Shown here one piece after another: positions 13,601 through 24,072 of a DNA stretch of 64,000 nt (within the stretch, counting starts at the first letter, position 1; every line of letters starts with the position of its first letter). A program made the translations under genes and the position numbers. Below the pieces are notes generated by a model. It saw nothing but the letters and a program-made list of their open reading frames with translations, did no database searches and had not been told where the DNA came from. The stretch is taken from positions 513,501 to 577,500 of the forward strand of contig NC_135569.1 of NCBI RefSeq assembly GCF_964340395.1. Direction: 5' to 3'. This DNA comes from Glandiceps talaboti. Taxonomy: Eukaryota > Hemichordata > Enteropneusta > Spengelidae.

Positions 13601-16600
13601 CCCAAAAAAAAAAAAAAAAAAAAAAAAAAAGTTCATGTCATCCTTAGACAGGGCTCCAAATTAATAGTAGTCCCATGCCCACAGACTACCAATTCTTGTC
13701 ATGGGACTATCATAATTTGCAGCTGATAGCCACTCAGGCTACCACTGATTATGTGATGAAGATGGAAGATTTATGGACATGAAAGTATTTTAATAACAGA
13801 TATATTTCCAATAGAGGAAATCTGTTTTCAGTTCAGGAATATAGGACTACAGGTCACAATACTTGGACCAACCAATATCTGAAATTGGTAGCCCACTAGG
13901 ACTACCAAAGAAAACAGTTAATTTGGAGCCCTGTGACCTTACCTGGTTTTCATATCACAAAAAAAGAAAGAAAAACAGAAGAGAACATGTTTTGAAGACT
14001 TTTCATGTAATGACTTGTATATTTGATATTTAGGGTTAATACCCTATTACGCTAATCTTACAACAAACACACAAACTTATATCCTTGTTAGTACCAATAT
14101 ATGTTTGCCAACATGTCTACCTGTTAGTCTTTAAATATCCAATACTGTATTATGACATTGGAACCGTATCATTCTCTTATGACGTCCTATGTATTGGTAA
14201 ATGCCAGTTTTTTTTGACATTTATTCAAAATGTTAGACAGTTAAAGATTAAAAGGTAATTAGGGTGTCTTACAATTTATCAGTATCCTAAGGGTTCCTAC
14301 TAGTGTAATCTGATTGGTTTATCTCATTTCTTACAGTACTGATTATATGGGAGATTATTTATTTGAGATATCTCTGTCCAACTCTATGAGTTCATCGTCT
14401 AAAAGTGCAACATGGACGGTAAGTGTAACCACAAACTTTTCATCAGATTTAAAAAAAAAAAATTTTTTGAAAGGTTTTGTTTTGTCACTGATTTTGTTGA
14501 TGCATCAAATGTGGAATGTTGTCTTTGTTTTTTTGTTTCTGTTTCCTCACAAACTTTTCATCAGAACTTGAAAACAATTTTTTTTGAAAGATTTTTTTTT
14601 GTCACTGAATTTGTTGATGTATCAAATGTGGAATGTTGTCTTTGTCTTTTGTTTATGTTTCCTCACAAATTTTCAAGTAGTTTCCTCTAGTTTTGATTCA
14701 TTGCTGACATTCGAAGAATTTCTTTTAAAACCTGTGAACCTATAAAACACAGTTTGTGATTGGTTAATTCCTGACCGTCATTAGATATTGCTATACATCA
14801 ACCAATCCATTTGAAGTTTGCAACTGTGTAGTGAAGTAGCCCATTTGTTCTTTGCTTCTATATTATGTATAGAACATTCATTTTCTATCCATAATTTTTG
14901 AAATTTTGTAGTCTTATAAATTTTGGCATAACTCGGGTCATTTTCTATATATAGTCTATAGGTGAAAAATCCTTTCTGTAATAACTAAATATCAGAATTC
15001 TGTTAAACTTATAAAAAAATTACAACAAAAGAAGACAAATTCATAAAAAGTCTGTCTCCACTTCAGTTACTTGTTTGTCATAAAAGTATTTAAAGCGATG
15101 ATATATTGAAAAATTTTCATTTCTTCTCACAGTATTCAGAATTACTGAAAAAGTTGTATGTACGTATGGGCGTCACCTGTCCCATCAAATTCAAAACAAG
15201 AACACAGCCCCCTCCTGGCAGCATCATCAGAGCCATGCCAGTGTTCAAACGTCCAGAACATGTGAAAGAAGTTGTCAAGAGATGTCCCAATCATTCGTCA
15301 GCTAAGGAGCACAATGAAGGCCACCCAGCACCGTCTCATTTAGTAAGATGTGAGAATGCCTTAGCAACGTACATGGAGGACCAAACCACTGGTAGACAAA
15401 GCGTTATAGTGCCATTTGAAAACCCACAAGGTAAAGTGTTTTGTACTTGATGCATGATTTGTAGCCGTGCTGAAAATAAATTTAAAGTAGTGTTAGTCAT
15501 TTTATTCTTAGATTGTAGTTATGAAGTAGTAGTAGAAGGAGGAGAGCAAGTCATTTCTCGGTAGATAAATGTTTTCATTTGAAACGTTTGAAATTCTTCC
15601 CAATACAACATACATGTATATGTTACAAACAAGCTAAGAGTGGACTAACTAACTTTCTACCTACCTACAATACCTTTTCTTGAATTCAACCAGATTAGGG
15701 ACAGTTTCTTAGTTCTTAAATTGATTGTAATGATCTAATGATGTTGTTTTTTATTCACAGTTGGAACCGAATACATCACCTGCCTTTACTCTTTCATGTG
15801 TTTTTCATCCTGTGTTGGAGGACTCAATAGGCGACCCATACAAGTCATATTCCAGCTAGAGAAAGAGTAAGTCATGTCATGTCGTACTAGATTCACAATC
15901 AGGAAATACTTCATTCATCCCACTAGGGGAAATTTTAATGACAGTTCATAATGAAAAATAACAATGAAATTGCGAAAATTGTGAAGTCTCACAAGAAATA
16001 GTGGATGTGGAAACTGACATCAACTTAAAAAGACAATATAAAACCGTTCTTCCAATCTGTAACGGCTGTACATCTGATGTGAAGAAACCAATAACACAGA
16101 GACCATATGGAAAACAACTGAAAACATAACTACCTGAACTAGACACTCACACATGAAAAATAAAAATCTACCTAAAATTGAGCTTAATCGGAACCACTTA
16201 GTTAACTTTTGTTGTTGTTGTTGTTTACAGTGGAACTGTACTAGGTAGAAGAGTTTTAGAAGTCCGAATCTGTGCCTGTCCAGGTAGAGATAGGAAAACA
16301 GATGAACGCCATGCCCAACCACCACCCAAGCCATTGAAAAGAGGTAAGTTTGACTGCAATGTTGTATTCATTAAGCCATTGAGTCACACAGCAATGTCAC
16401 TCCCTAAACCATTGTAAAGAAGCAAGTCACACTGCAATATTGTACACTGTAAACCATTGGCAAGTGATCAGTAGTTAAACTGCAATATTATACTCCGTAA
16501 ACTGCCATGATATGATATTGACATCCAAAATTATCTTGTCCAAAATTGAATGGAACTGTACATATTTCTATTTTCTTCGTAAAATTTCGATCTAGACATA

Positions 16601-16757
16601 CTTTTCACAGTGCTAATACTACAACATGACAAGAACTTGTTTTAATTGATGTTTGTGTATTTTATACAGGGTACAGTAAATCACAAGGCTTTCAACTCAT
16701 GTCGGTGGGAAGTAAGAGAAGGAAAGGAGACGATGACATTTACACACTGACGGTAAG

Positions 16758-16821
<64 letters not shown>

Positions 16822-19800
16822 GTAGTCATTTAATCACTGAAAGCATTTGTAAAGTACCAAGTCAAGTACAGTGTAATATTACAAGACATCGTCTACTATT
16901 AGATTCTGTTGTGCAGCATTTTATGACTGGTTGAAATCCACCTTATAATATCAAACTTTTGTGTAGCAAGACCTGATAGGTTGAAATCCACAGTTCTGCA
17001 ATAAACTGTTAATGTTGTATAGCAAGCTCTGATTGGTTGAAATTGACCACCATATATACTGTTGTATAACAAGTTCTGATTGGTCAAAATCCATTTTACC
17101 ATTACAGTATCAATTATATTATTGATGATTTTCTCCCTACAGGTGCGTGGACGAGAAAATTATGAAATTTTATTGAAAATCAAGGAATCATTAGAGTTGA
17201 TGAGTTACATTCCACAGAACACTATAAACCAATACAGGGCCCAGCAACATAGACAGTAAGTATTTATTGACAAATTGCATCGTTTTCACAAAATATTCAC
17301 TCAACTTTGTGATCACAGACACCCGTCAACATTGCTGAAAACTTATCCAGACAATTTTGATGTTTTTGTTGCATATATAGTTTAGTTGAGAACATTTACA
17401 ACACGGTATGAGAAATTTCTTTTTTCACCTACTTCTAAATTTTATCCTGTTTTTAGAAAAAGTCAAACTTCACGTGCAAATGTGAAGAGCAATTCTGTCA
17501 AATTAGAAAATAGAATAAAGTTAAAGTTTTCTCAGTCTTGTATCGCAGCACTTTATGAAAGTTTTGTATAATTTATAGTCAGACAATAGCAAGAGAAAAC
17601 ATGGCAAGCTAAGAAACAAAGTTTGTGTGATTTGATGGTTTTGAGCTATGTTTTGAGCTATGTTTTGAGCTATGTTTTGACGGGTGAGTGGTCTGTGTGA
17701 CTGTTACTCAGGGTGATGGGGCATACCTCTGTTATCATGGTTCATTTCACATTACTGCATCCAATTTCAGATATTTCTTTATATATACTTGGTCTTTGCT
17801 ATATCATATTCCATCTCCCCTCCCCCTCCCCTACCCACCCCCCTCCCCCAACCATAACTTTGCTTGTGTGTTTGCCATAAACGTGATAACTATCCAATGA
17901 TGTGAGAATGAAATGATTCGGTTTACACATGCTTGATAGTATCTGGGTGGAGGAAACATACAAAAAAAAATTCCTTTGAAATTTTGAACACCCCTATCCC
18001 CAACTATCCTAAAATGAAAAATTGGACTCCAGACTTTGGTGATTACGGATTACCTGCCCCCATTATCTGTAGAAATTCAAAAAGATTAGATCAGTGGTTT
18101 TGAAAATCGTCGACCTAGGATCAACTAGCAAAGGTGAGTTTTTGAACTCTACTTGTGCATGATATGCTACATCTAACAGCAATTTTCTTTCAGCATTTGT
18201 TTTTATCTGCAAGAAATTACACTAGAGTGACATGAGAGGAAAATACCCATCACTCTGAGTTGACAGCACTGTGCTCACAGAGCAAGATGGCTGCCATCAT
18301 AAAATCATGTGACTTGTTGCAGCCAATGAAAATTGTTGTCTAAAAAAAGGCAATCAACTTTGCATGCTGTCTTGTCATGTGGTGTTAATCATCCAATGAG
18401 ATGTGAATATTTTCAATGATGACCCAATCATGTGAGAGTTTGATGAGGTAATTGGTGACTGATCTGCCTGAATTGTTTCAGGTTGGTTGCAGTCCCAGCC
18501 GTTCTTGGAAAGAAGCCAAAGACTGAAAATGACAATGTATGAATGCAGACGACAGTTAAATGGTGCACCAAACTGACTGCAGTGTATATATGGGAAACTG
18601 AAACACAAAGACTGTCACAACTTAAATGTTGACAATTCTGACTGTTAAACAAAATTTGTTAAATGTTTCATGACATCAAATGAACTGGAAATATCTCAAA
18701 GGATAAAATAAATGTTAAAAAGCTGCCAATTTTATATAGGACATCAGAAGTTTTCAAAGATGCTGCCTTTTGTTCTTCTGCAAGTCAACTTTTTTGATAT
18801 AAACATGGTTGTGTTCTTCAGTTCTGTACAATTATTATTTTATTATATGATACTACACCTTTCTACATGAATGACCCAAAAGTATTTTATTGTAGCTTTG
18901 TTTCAAACAACGAATTTAGAAAAAAACTGTCACATATTTTGTGAACTATACAGACAATTGCAAGGGGATCTTGAAACTGATGACCTCAAATCATGTGATT
19001 CCTGACATCCAATTAAAGCTCAGATTCTGTAATAGCAAGAAAGCTCATTGGTCATCAAAAAGATTAATTTGATCAAAGTTATTGATGACAACTATAGAAA
19101 TTTGGGCTTATTTTTTGTGTCATAAGAACCCCTCTCACTTTAGCAGCTTTGTACTTGTCAACATTTGAATATCATAATCCAAATTTGCAGAAAAGACCTC
19201 AGGAAATTAATTTTGATAGACTGAAGTAGTGTTGTTTCTCCCCTGATTAATAATGGAACAGACCTGAAGAAATCAACATAACAATCACATCTTGTGTTAT
19301 TCAAATTATACAGGACTATACCATTAGACTCTGGGGAGAACTCCCCTTTGCCTATACTTTAGTAGTCAGACTGCCATTTAGTGTATTGCCAGAAATGTGT
19401 CTTCCAGCTGCCTATATTTATCACAGCCACTATCTTTGTATATATTGTATATTTTTGATGAGAATTGATGGAAAGAATAGACATAGTAGACTTTATCTAT
19501 AGACTAGTGTTTGATGTCTTATAGACCTTCACGTTGCAAAACAAATATAAAAAGGACAGAAAAAAAACACCATAAAGAAACCAAGGAATTACACAATCAA
19601 CCTTCACATATACAACTTTAATATATTAATTCTGAAAAATTTTAGTAAAATTTTATGATATTTAAAAATCATAATTCTAAAATTGACTTCTGTTTTCGTG
19701 AACTTTTGAATCTATTTTTTTAAAGTGAAAAGTTAATAAAAAAGTCATTCCGTGCAAAAAAATACTCAAACTCATGACATGAAGGAACAAAACAAACTAA

Positions 19801-22428
19801 TTGGAAGATAAATTTATTACTTGCTATGTTTACTATTTAATTCATTTGGAATTTTTTTTAATATTTGAAATAAAATTTTTATAACTGTTAGAGGGTTGTT
19901 GTTTTTGTATGAGATGAGTGAATTGATTGGAGTGATGAAGTACAATTGTTTTGAAGTGTTTGTGTTTGTTTGTTTGTTGTATTGTTCTCAGTTAGGTTCT
20001 TTATTATTATTTATTACCCCTTTCTTTCCCCTTCCCCCTCCCCAAGTTGTTTGTTCTGCTTTGTTTTCAGCATGGTTCCTAATTATATAAAAATATAAAT
20101 TTCATATTAATTTTATTCATTCATTCATTCATTCTTTCTTTCTGCTAGTTGGAATGTCATCTCGCATGTTAATTTCATAATCTTTTCTTTCTTAATCTTG
20201 TTTTGTTGTGTTTCATTAGGTACATGGATCTCTTCTGTAACTATGGTAACTGCATCTCATTAATTAATGTCATCCCTTTCTTGTCCTGTCTCTGTTAGGT
20301 GTATGATTGGCCGATAACAGGCAGTGCCTCTCAAACTGACAACCAAAATGGGCTGTTTTTTTCTTCCAGAGTCTTGCATCCTAGTTTGTCCAGAACAGCT
20401 TCGTACCCACCTTGTCATGGTAGTATTAATGACGGTTGTCATGGTAGCATTAATAACGGTCTGCCTCCTATCAACTCTTTTGCTTCTAACTCCAGTCGAG
20501 ACGCGGGATATCGCCAGGGCAATGAGAATGGTGGTTATGATGAGACAGACAGTGGTGTGGCATTGCCACCACCTCCCATGCCAAATGGACCCACAATGGT
20601 TGCCGATAGCCAGGGATATTCCCACCAGCCGTCCATCACCCAGGCCCAGCCTCACATGCCAACCACTTCCCTTGGTTTCACACAGTCATCCATTCCTGAC
20701 ATGAGCATACACGGGTACGTATCAACACTCATTTCTTTGTTAGCCATCTACAATTTATTATATCATATAAGTTATTTTCCCTTCAAAATTATTTGACAAA
20801 AATACAACTGTTTGTGTAATATTTGTTTTACACATTTCAACTTTATTTTGGACTAGAATCATAGAAATAATATTTATGACTTGATATTAAAATTGTACTA
20901 CTTTTGCTTCAAAATTATTTGACAAAAATTCTTGTTTTTATGTACAGTTTTGACAAATGTCAACTTTTTTTTAGACTGGAGTGTAAGAAATAATGTTTAT
21001 CTAAGAATTGATGTCAAAATCATTTTGTAAAACTAAAAGTTATGACACTCGCCAAAAATTAAGGAAATTATGGCATTATTATCAGGATATAAGACATGTC
21101 AAGGAATGATAATGTTTTTTGTTTTGGTTCTAATCAGGTGGTTGAATAAACTGGGTTGTGAAAATTACACTGAATCTTTCCGTAAGAAGGGGTATCTGTT
21201 TGTCCACCAGCTGGAGGAGGTTAATATTGAGGTAAGAATAACACCAGGATTGGAAAAAAATATGTGGGTGTAGGATACTACCTGTCACGGAGGTATTCCC
21301 AAGGGAATACACTTACATGTACTAATGATGAATATTTAAGGTATCTTCAGTTATGTCTCTGACATGCTGTATCCTGACTTGTAAAATATCTTGGCCTCAT
21401 TGTATTCATTCAAAACCAGTCAAAACCAGTTGACTCATGTATGGTCCACACTCTCTGTTTATTGTTCTTTACAGACCATCACAGAGTAGTATACTCCCCT
21501 TGAATTCTTGAGAATGATAGATATTCATTTACATAACAATATATTCTTTTTATATGCAAATTCCCCATGGCTCTATCATTATTTGATGGGGGAGAGGGGC
21601 ACACAACTGTTGGAATGTCATAATGAATGAAGGGGATAAAGATGTTCATTAGTTCACAGTGGACCAACAGAACAGTAGACACATTTGTATTCAAACTAGG
21701 GAGTTAAGGTTTGTGGTAGGAATAGTTTTAGACCCTCTATGTTAAACTCAGTTTGTGTCTTTCCCCACAAGTAGATGTTGTTATACACTTGCCAAATATA
21801 GTAGTATATCGATTAGTCGGTGCATATCCACATTCACCCTTTGTGTTACTGCCATAACCATTTACAGTAGCTGTATGTCAGATCATCACATTTATGGCTT
21901 CTATTACAGTCAATAGTATGTGGGAAATAGTCATTTTTTTCCAATTATGAAGAAGTGAATACTAAACACAGGTATATATTTCTACACACTGGTAGAATTT
22001 TTGAATTCAACCTTTTGATAACAATTACATCTGTTTTGTGTCAGTTAATATACCAGTTCAATATTCATTTGTGAGTTAAGAAACAAATACTTTGAATCTC
22101 TGTATCACAGGATCTTGAAGACATGAAGGTATCTCCTCGTCAAAAAGACAAAATATGGAAAGCAATAATTGAATACAAGGCTGCCAATAACTTCAGTGGT
22201 ACACCAAGCATGCTGCGGTCGTCCAGCTCAGCGTCGACAGTCAGTCTACACAGCCAAACATCTATGGACTCACACAGCGTCTATCACGCCACCAGGTTCA
22301 CACTGAAGCAAACATTGTCATTCAAAGTTGATAAAGAAGAGAAAGAACAAACATCTTGTATGGAAGAAAATAAAGAAGTGGAAAAACCACGTAAAATGAC
22401 ACTTAGAGACAGAAACATGAAGCACTAA
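1449..22428 (+). CDS. TP63-like: p53-superfamily transcription factor, p63/p73-like, complete (12 coding exons)
   Basis: Sequence-specific nuclear transcription factor of the p53/p63/p73 family. Exons joined by phase: 1449-1612, 4342-4471, 11473-11642, 14337-14418, 15133-15430, 15761-15866, 16231-16343, 16670-16752, 17143-17255, 20370-20714, 21138-21231, 22111-22428; total 2016 nt, 671 aa. Domains: transactivation motif FNHLW (41-45); a PPPY WW-ligand motif (135-138); DNA-binding domain (about 156-350) with zinc ligands C233, H236, C295, C299 and contact residues R305 (p53 R248), R329 (R273), R336 (R280); KRRK (370-373); tetramerisation domain (about 375-413); SAM domain (about 536-600); tail with [10 protein letters not shown] (628-637) resembling the p63-alpha C-terminus. 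Length is close to vertebrate TA-p63-alpha. All splice sites are GT/AG. The SAM domain and tail exclude a plain p53. Orthology to p63 versus p73 is not decidable, since an invertebrate gene would predate their split. Confidence 0.96.
4342..4471 (+). CDS. TP63-like: p53-family exon 2 (acidic linker after TAD)
   Basis: Acceptor ATATTTTTCAG, donor GCG|GTAGGT; enters with one base completing Gly55 and leaves in phase 0 (residues 56-98). It begins [17 protein letters not shown] and is rich in acidic residues. The order matches the mollusc-type p53 relatives, in which a TQI segment follows the transactivation helix. Confidence 0.88.
4472..11472 (+). other. p53-family intron 2 (7 kb)
   Basis: Long AT-rich intron with degenerate local duplications (5190-5400, 5750-5850), one copy of the dispersed 45-bp repeat (6418-6465), a DR1-like motif AAGTCAAAGGTCA (5701-5713) and a CpG-rich stretch (8990-9280). 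No conserved coding exon was recognised. Confidence 0.7.
8990..9280. promoter_or_regulatory. CpG-rich stretch in intron 2, candidate internal promoter
   Basis: About 15 CpG dinucleotides fall within roughly 290 bp, against a flanking intron nearly devoid of CpG. Vertebrate TP63 and TP73 use an internal promoter for deltaN isoforms. No TATA box or start site was identified, and a decayed mobile element is another explanation. Confidence 0.3.
11473..11642 (+). CDS. TP63-like: p53-family exon 3 (Pro/Ser-rich linker with PPPY)
   Basis: Acceptor TTCTTTCTTCAG, donor AG|GTAAGT; residues 99-154 plus a split codon 155. It is proline/serine rich, with PPPY at 135-138, a potential WW-domain ligand (the type bound by YAP or ITCH in p63/p73, though vertebrates carry it nearer the SAM domain). 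It joins in phase to the start of the DNA-binding domain. Confidence 0.9.
11643..14336 (+). other. p53-family intron 3
   Basis: 2.7-kb intron with a DR1-like pair (12550-12581), a G-rich block (12997-13075), and a C-run followed by a long A-run (13591-13630). No coding sequence was recognised. Confidence 0.7.
12997..13075 (+). repeat. G-rich repeat, G-quadruplex-capable
   Basis: Repeated GGGATGAGATGGGATGGGG-type units give more than eight runs of three or more G on the + (coding) strand within 80 bp of intron 3. Confidence 0.75.
14337..14418 (+). CDS. TP63-like: p53-family exon 4 (start of DNA-binding domain)
   Basis: Acceptor TTTCTTACAG, donor ACG|GTAAGT; residues 156-182. [13 protein letters not shown] and KSATWT are the first strand and the loop of the p53-fold DNA-binding domain; vertebrate p63/p73 also have TDYPG and KSATWTYS here. 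A tandem duplication of intron DNA begins 12 bp after the donor. Confidence 0.94.
14430..14675. repeat. 118-bp tandem duplication next to exon 4 donor
   Basis: A unit starting CACAAACTTTTCATCAG occurs at about 14430 and 14548, with a third partial start near 14663. It begins 12 bp after the exon 4 donor and carries acceptor-like TTTTCATCAG ends. Confidence 0.85.
15133..15430 (+). CDS. TP63-like: p53-family exon 5 (DNA-binding domain core, first zinc ligands)
   Basis: Acceptor TTCTTCTCACAG, donor CAAG|GTAAAG; residues 183-281 plus a split codon. It contains [17 protein letters not shown], the [12 protein letters not shown] segment and VVKRCPNH, with C233 and H236 as zinc ligands and R232 equivalent to p53 R175. 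[13 protein letters not shown] ends the exon as in vertebrate family members. Confidence 0.97.
15761..15866 (+). CDS. TP63-like: p53-family exon 6 (second zinc pair, minor-groove arginine)
   Basis: Acceptor TTTTTTATTCACAG, donor GA|GTAAGT; residues 282-316 plus a split codon. It encodes [18 protein letters not shown]: zinc ligands C295 and C299, and R305 equivalent to p53 R248. A Phe replaces the Asn that follows the first Cys in vertebrate p53/p63/p73, a position near the zinc site. Confidence 0.97.
16231..16343 (+). CDS. TP63-like: p53-family exon 7 (major-groove contact helix)
   Basis: Acceptor TTGTTGTTTACAG, donor G|GTAAGT; residues 317-354 plus a split codon. It carries [19 protein letters not shown]329 and R336 match p53 R273 and R280, the DNA-contact residues, and D337/R338 match D281/R282. 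The rest is the proline/lysine hinge leading out of the domain. Confidence 0.97.
16670..16752 (+). CDS. TP63-like: p53-family exon 8 (hinge, NLS-like KRRK)
   Basis: Acceptor TTTATACAG, donor ACG|GTAAGT; residues 355-382. It contains a basic KRRKGDDD stretch that may serve as a nuclear localisation signal, then DIYTLT, the first strand of the tetramerisation domain. The donor is followed within 5 bp by a long AATC microsatellite. Confidence 0.93.
16757..16822. repeat. AATC microsatellite after exon 8 donor
   Basis: Sixteen or so perfect AATC tetramers starting 5 bp after the exon 8 GTAAGT. Confidence 0.97.
16900..17100. repeat. degenerate ~60-bp tandem repeat before exon 9
   Basis: About four diverged copies share GTATAGCAAGCTCTGATTGG-like and GGTTGAAATCCA segments. 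The array fills the second half of intron 8 up to the exon 9 branch region. Confidence 0.75.
17143..17255 (+). CDS. TP63-like: p53-family exon 9 (tetramerisation domain)
   Basis: Acceptor TTCTCCCTACAG, donor CA|GTAAGT; residues 383-419 plus a split codon. [20 protein letters not shown] is the strand-turn-helix of the oligomerisation domain, almost as in p63/p73. It exits in phase 2; the matching downstream acceptors are at 20370 (main form) and 18482 (possible short form). Confidence 0.96.
17256..20369 (+). other. p53-family intron 9
   Basis: 3.1-kb intron with a 15-bp triplicate TTTTGAGCTATG (17640-17680), a pyrimidine-rich block (17810-17850), the possible short terminal exon (18482-18542), an AATAAA near 18707 and an ATTC microsatellite (20116-20150). 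Confidence 0.7.
18482..18542 (+). CDS. possible alternative terminal exon (SAM-less isoform)
   Basis: A TTGTTTCAG acceptor ending at 18481 joins in phase to exon 9. The frame then gives Gln plus 19 residues ([19 protein letters not shown]) before TGA at 18540-18542. An AATAAA hexamer lies about 165 bp downstream near 18707. The basic KKPK stretch would make a short p53-like tail. A 20-codon open frame can occur by chance, so this rests on phase, acceptor and poly(A) signal only. Confidence 0.3.
20370..20714 (+). CDS. TP63-like: p53-family exon 10 (Ser/Pro/Gly-rich linker before SAM)
   Basis: Residues 421-534 with split codons at both ends. The acceptor follows a strong pyrimidine run (TTTTTTTCTTCCAG). 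Starting at 20370 restores the phase left by exon 9 (CA|A). The same frame is open back to 20299 after TGTTAG, but that acceptor would need an extra unseen exon to fix phase, so 20370 is preferred. Two short internal repeats read CHGSIND/CHGSINN. Donor GG|GTACGT. Confidence 0.85.
21138..21231 (+). CDS. TP63-like: p53-family exon 11 (SAM domain, first half)
   Basis: Acceptor TTCTAATCAG, donor GAG|GTAAGA; residues 535-566. It begins [19 protein letters not shown] and continues [11 protein letters not shown]: helices 1-3 of a SAM domain, matching the p63/p73 pattern (Leu-Gly-Cys, then a Phe, then a Gly, then an acidic helix). Confidence 0.95.
22111..22428 (+). CDS. TP63-like: p53-family exon 12 (SAM end, C-terminal tail, stop)
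   Basis: Acceptor GTATCACAG; residues 567-671, TAA at 22426-22428. DLEDMKVS and [11 protein letters not shown] complete the SAM domain. [12 protein letters not shown] and [10 protein letters not shown] closely resemble the p63-alpha tail (SSASTVSVGS and RFTLRQTISF). FKVD at 637-640 fits a SUMO consensus. The last 30 residues are charged and unlike vertebrates. No AATAAA was seen in the first several hundred bases after the stop. Confidence 0.95.
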   Translation, partial: DLEDMKVSPRQKDKIWKAIIEYKAANNFSGTPSMLRSSSSASTVSLHSQTSMDSHSVYHATRFTLKQTLSFKVDKEEKEQTSCMEENKEVEKPRKMTLRDRNMKH

Positions 22429-23811
22429 GTAACACTCAATTTTGGAGCTGTAACCCCGTTTCTTGGGAATATGCTCACCACATGTGTTTTTATGGACCAA
22501 ACCACTTCAAACTCCTGGGGGTTTAAGTGTAAAAAAAAAATCATGTGAATGGATGAAAAGATTGAAAGTAAGCCATTCAAAAAAGTCAGAATGCGTTTCG
22601 CTGAATATTAGCGCAACACAGAAAAGTGATCATCCAAGGAATTTCTCAAAATTTGTATATTTCTACCCTGTCGACCATTTTGGAAAATATTTGTTTTTTT
22701 GTTGCCTACGTAGATTTTAAAAGACTTGTAAGCCCTTTTTGTGTCACAATCTGCCAGGAGTTTTAATTTCATTGCTCGGTTACTTTTGTTGTACAGTGAC
22801 AGAGATGATGTTAGTACATTGTCATTGTTATTTTTGTTTTTTATGTTACCATGGTAACAACTGTAATTAGATATCTGTTACTGTTTGTGAGTTGTTGTAT
22901 TGTAGCCTCAAATGCTATCCTGATTTATCCAACCATGATACTTTGGACCAAAAGTTGCAACATTTAATGATTGACAATTTTAGCATTTGTTTGGATGTGT
23001 TAAAAGATCGTCATTCTTGTTGTACTAATCCATCCATGGAACATTTGCTTCAAAAAATCTTAATTCAATTATGGATGTCATTGCATACCTTATTCAGGTC
23101 ATACATCATGTTGCTAAGGTAACAGCAACTTAAGGCTGCAATGCATCTTGGGAATGGCAATTTTTTAAGCCATGTGTATTCGTAGTGATATAGAACTGTA
23201 TTTAGTGCCGCACTCTCATTCATTGCACTTCATATGTTAAAAATACTTGTCAAACAGTATATCATTTTGTTGCCATGGTGACACCCTCCAAACATTGCCA
23301 TATGGTATGCCTTGATTTCCATGGTTACAACTGTACTAAACATTGCCTTTATGTTGTATGCATTGGTCTCTATAGCATCAATTCATACTTAAAACATTGA
23401 CTTATATATGATACATAATGGTTTCCATGGTTACAACCTTATAAAACATTGCCATATATGGTATGCATGCATATTTTTGCCATTGTGCATGTGTTGAAAA
23501 ACAATCTGCCATACTGATACCTGCCCAAATAAGGATATGTCACTGTCAAGGTCAAGGATAGTGGTTTTCAGTTTAGAAGTGAAATTAGGCATGGTCTGAT
23601 CAGCTGTTACTCCCAAATATCCAAATGTGGTCTGAGATCTGTTCATACTCACTGAAAAGTTCACTGATTCTGAGTACCGCTCTTTATGTATATTTTCCAC
23701 TAGACTGGAAACTATTGCTACAATTCCCTTACTATATTAGAAGCTAAGACACTTAGCAACTGGAAGTTTTGTCATTGTAAAAGGAGCTGTGTCAACAACA
23801 AGACTTGTTAA

Positions 23812-24072
23812 TTAGTTGTTCAGTATTTGTTGGCTCAACTGAATGTATTTAGTTGTTCAGTATTTGTTGTCTCAACTGAAAGTATTTAGTTGTTCAGTAT
23901 TTGTTGTCTCAACTGAATGTATTTAGTTGTTCAGTATTTGTTGTCTCAACTGAATGTATTTAGTTGTTCAGTATTTGTTGTCTCAACTGAGTGTATTTAG
24001 TTGTTCAGTATTTGTTGTCTCAACTGAATGTATTTAGTTGTTTAGTGTTTGTTATCTCAACTGAATGTATTT
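23812..24072. repeat. 37-bp minisatellite, about 7 copies
   Basis: Units of TTAGTTGTTCAGTATTTGTT followed by GTCTCAACTGAATGTAT, with only scattered substitutions. TTGTTCAG and CTGAA parts are near-palindromic within the unit. Confidence 0.93.

Noticed and set aside
20299-20369. Upstream extension of p53-family exon 10 ([18 protein letters not shown])
   Set aside because: The acceptor at 20298 does not fit the phase left by exon 9; 20370 has a stronger pyrimidine tract and fits.
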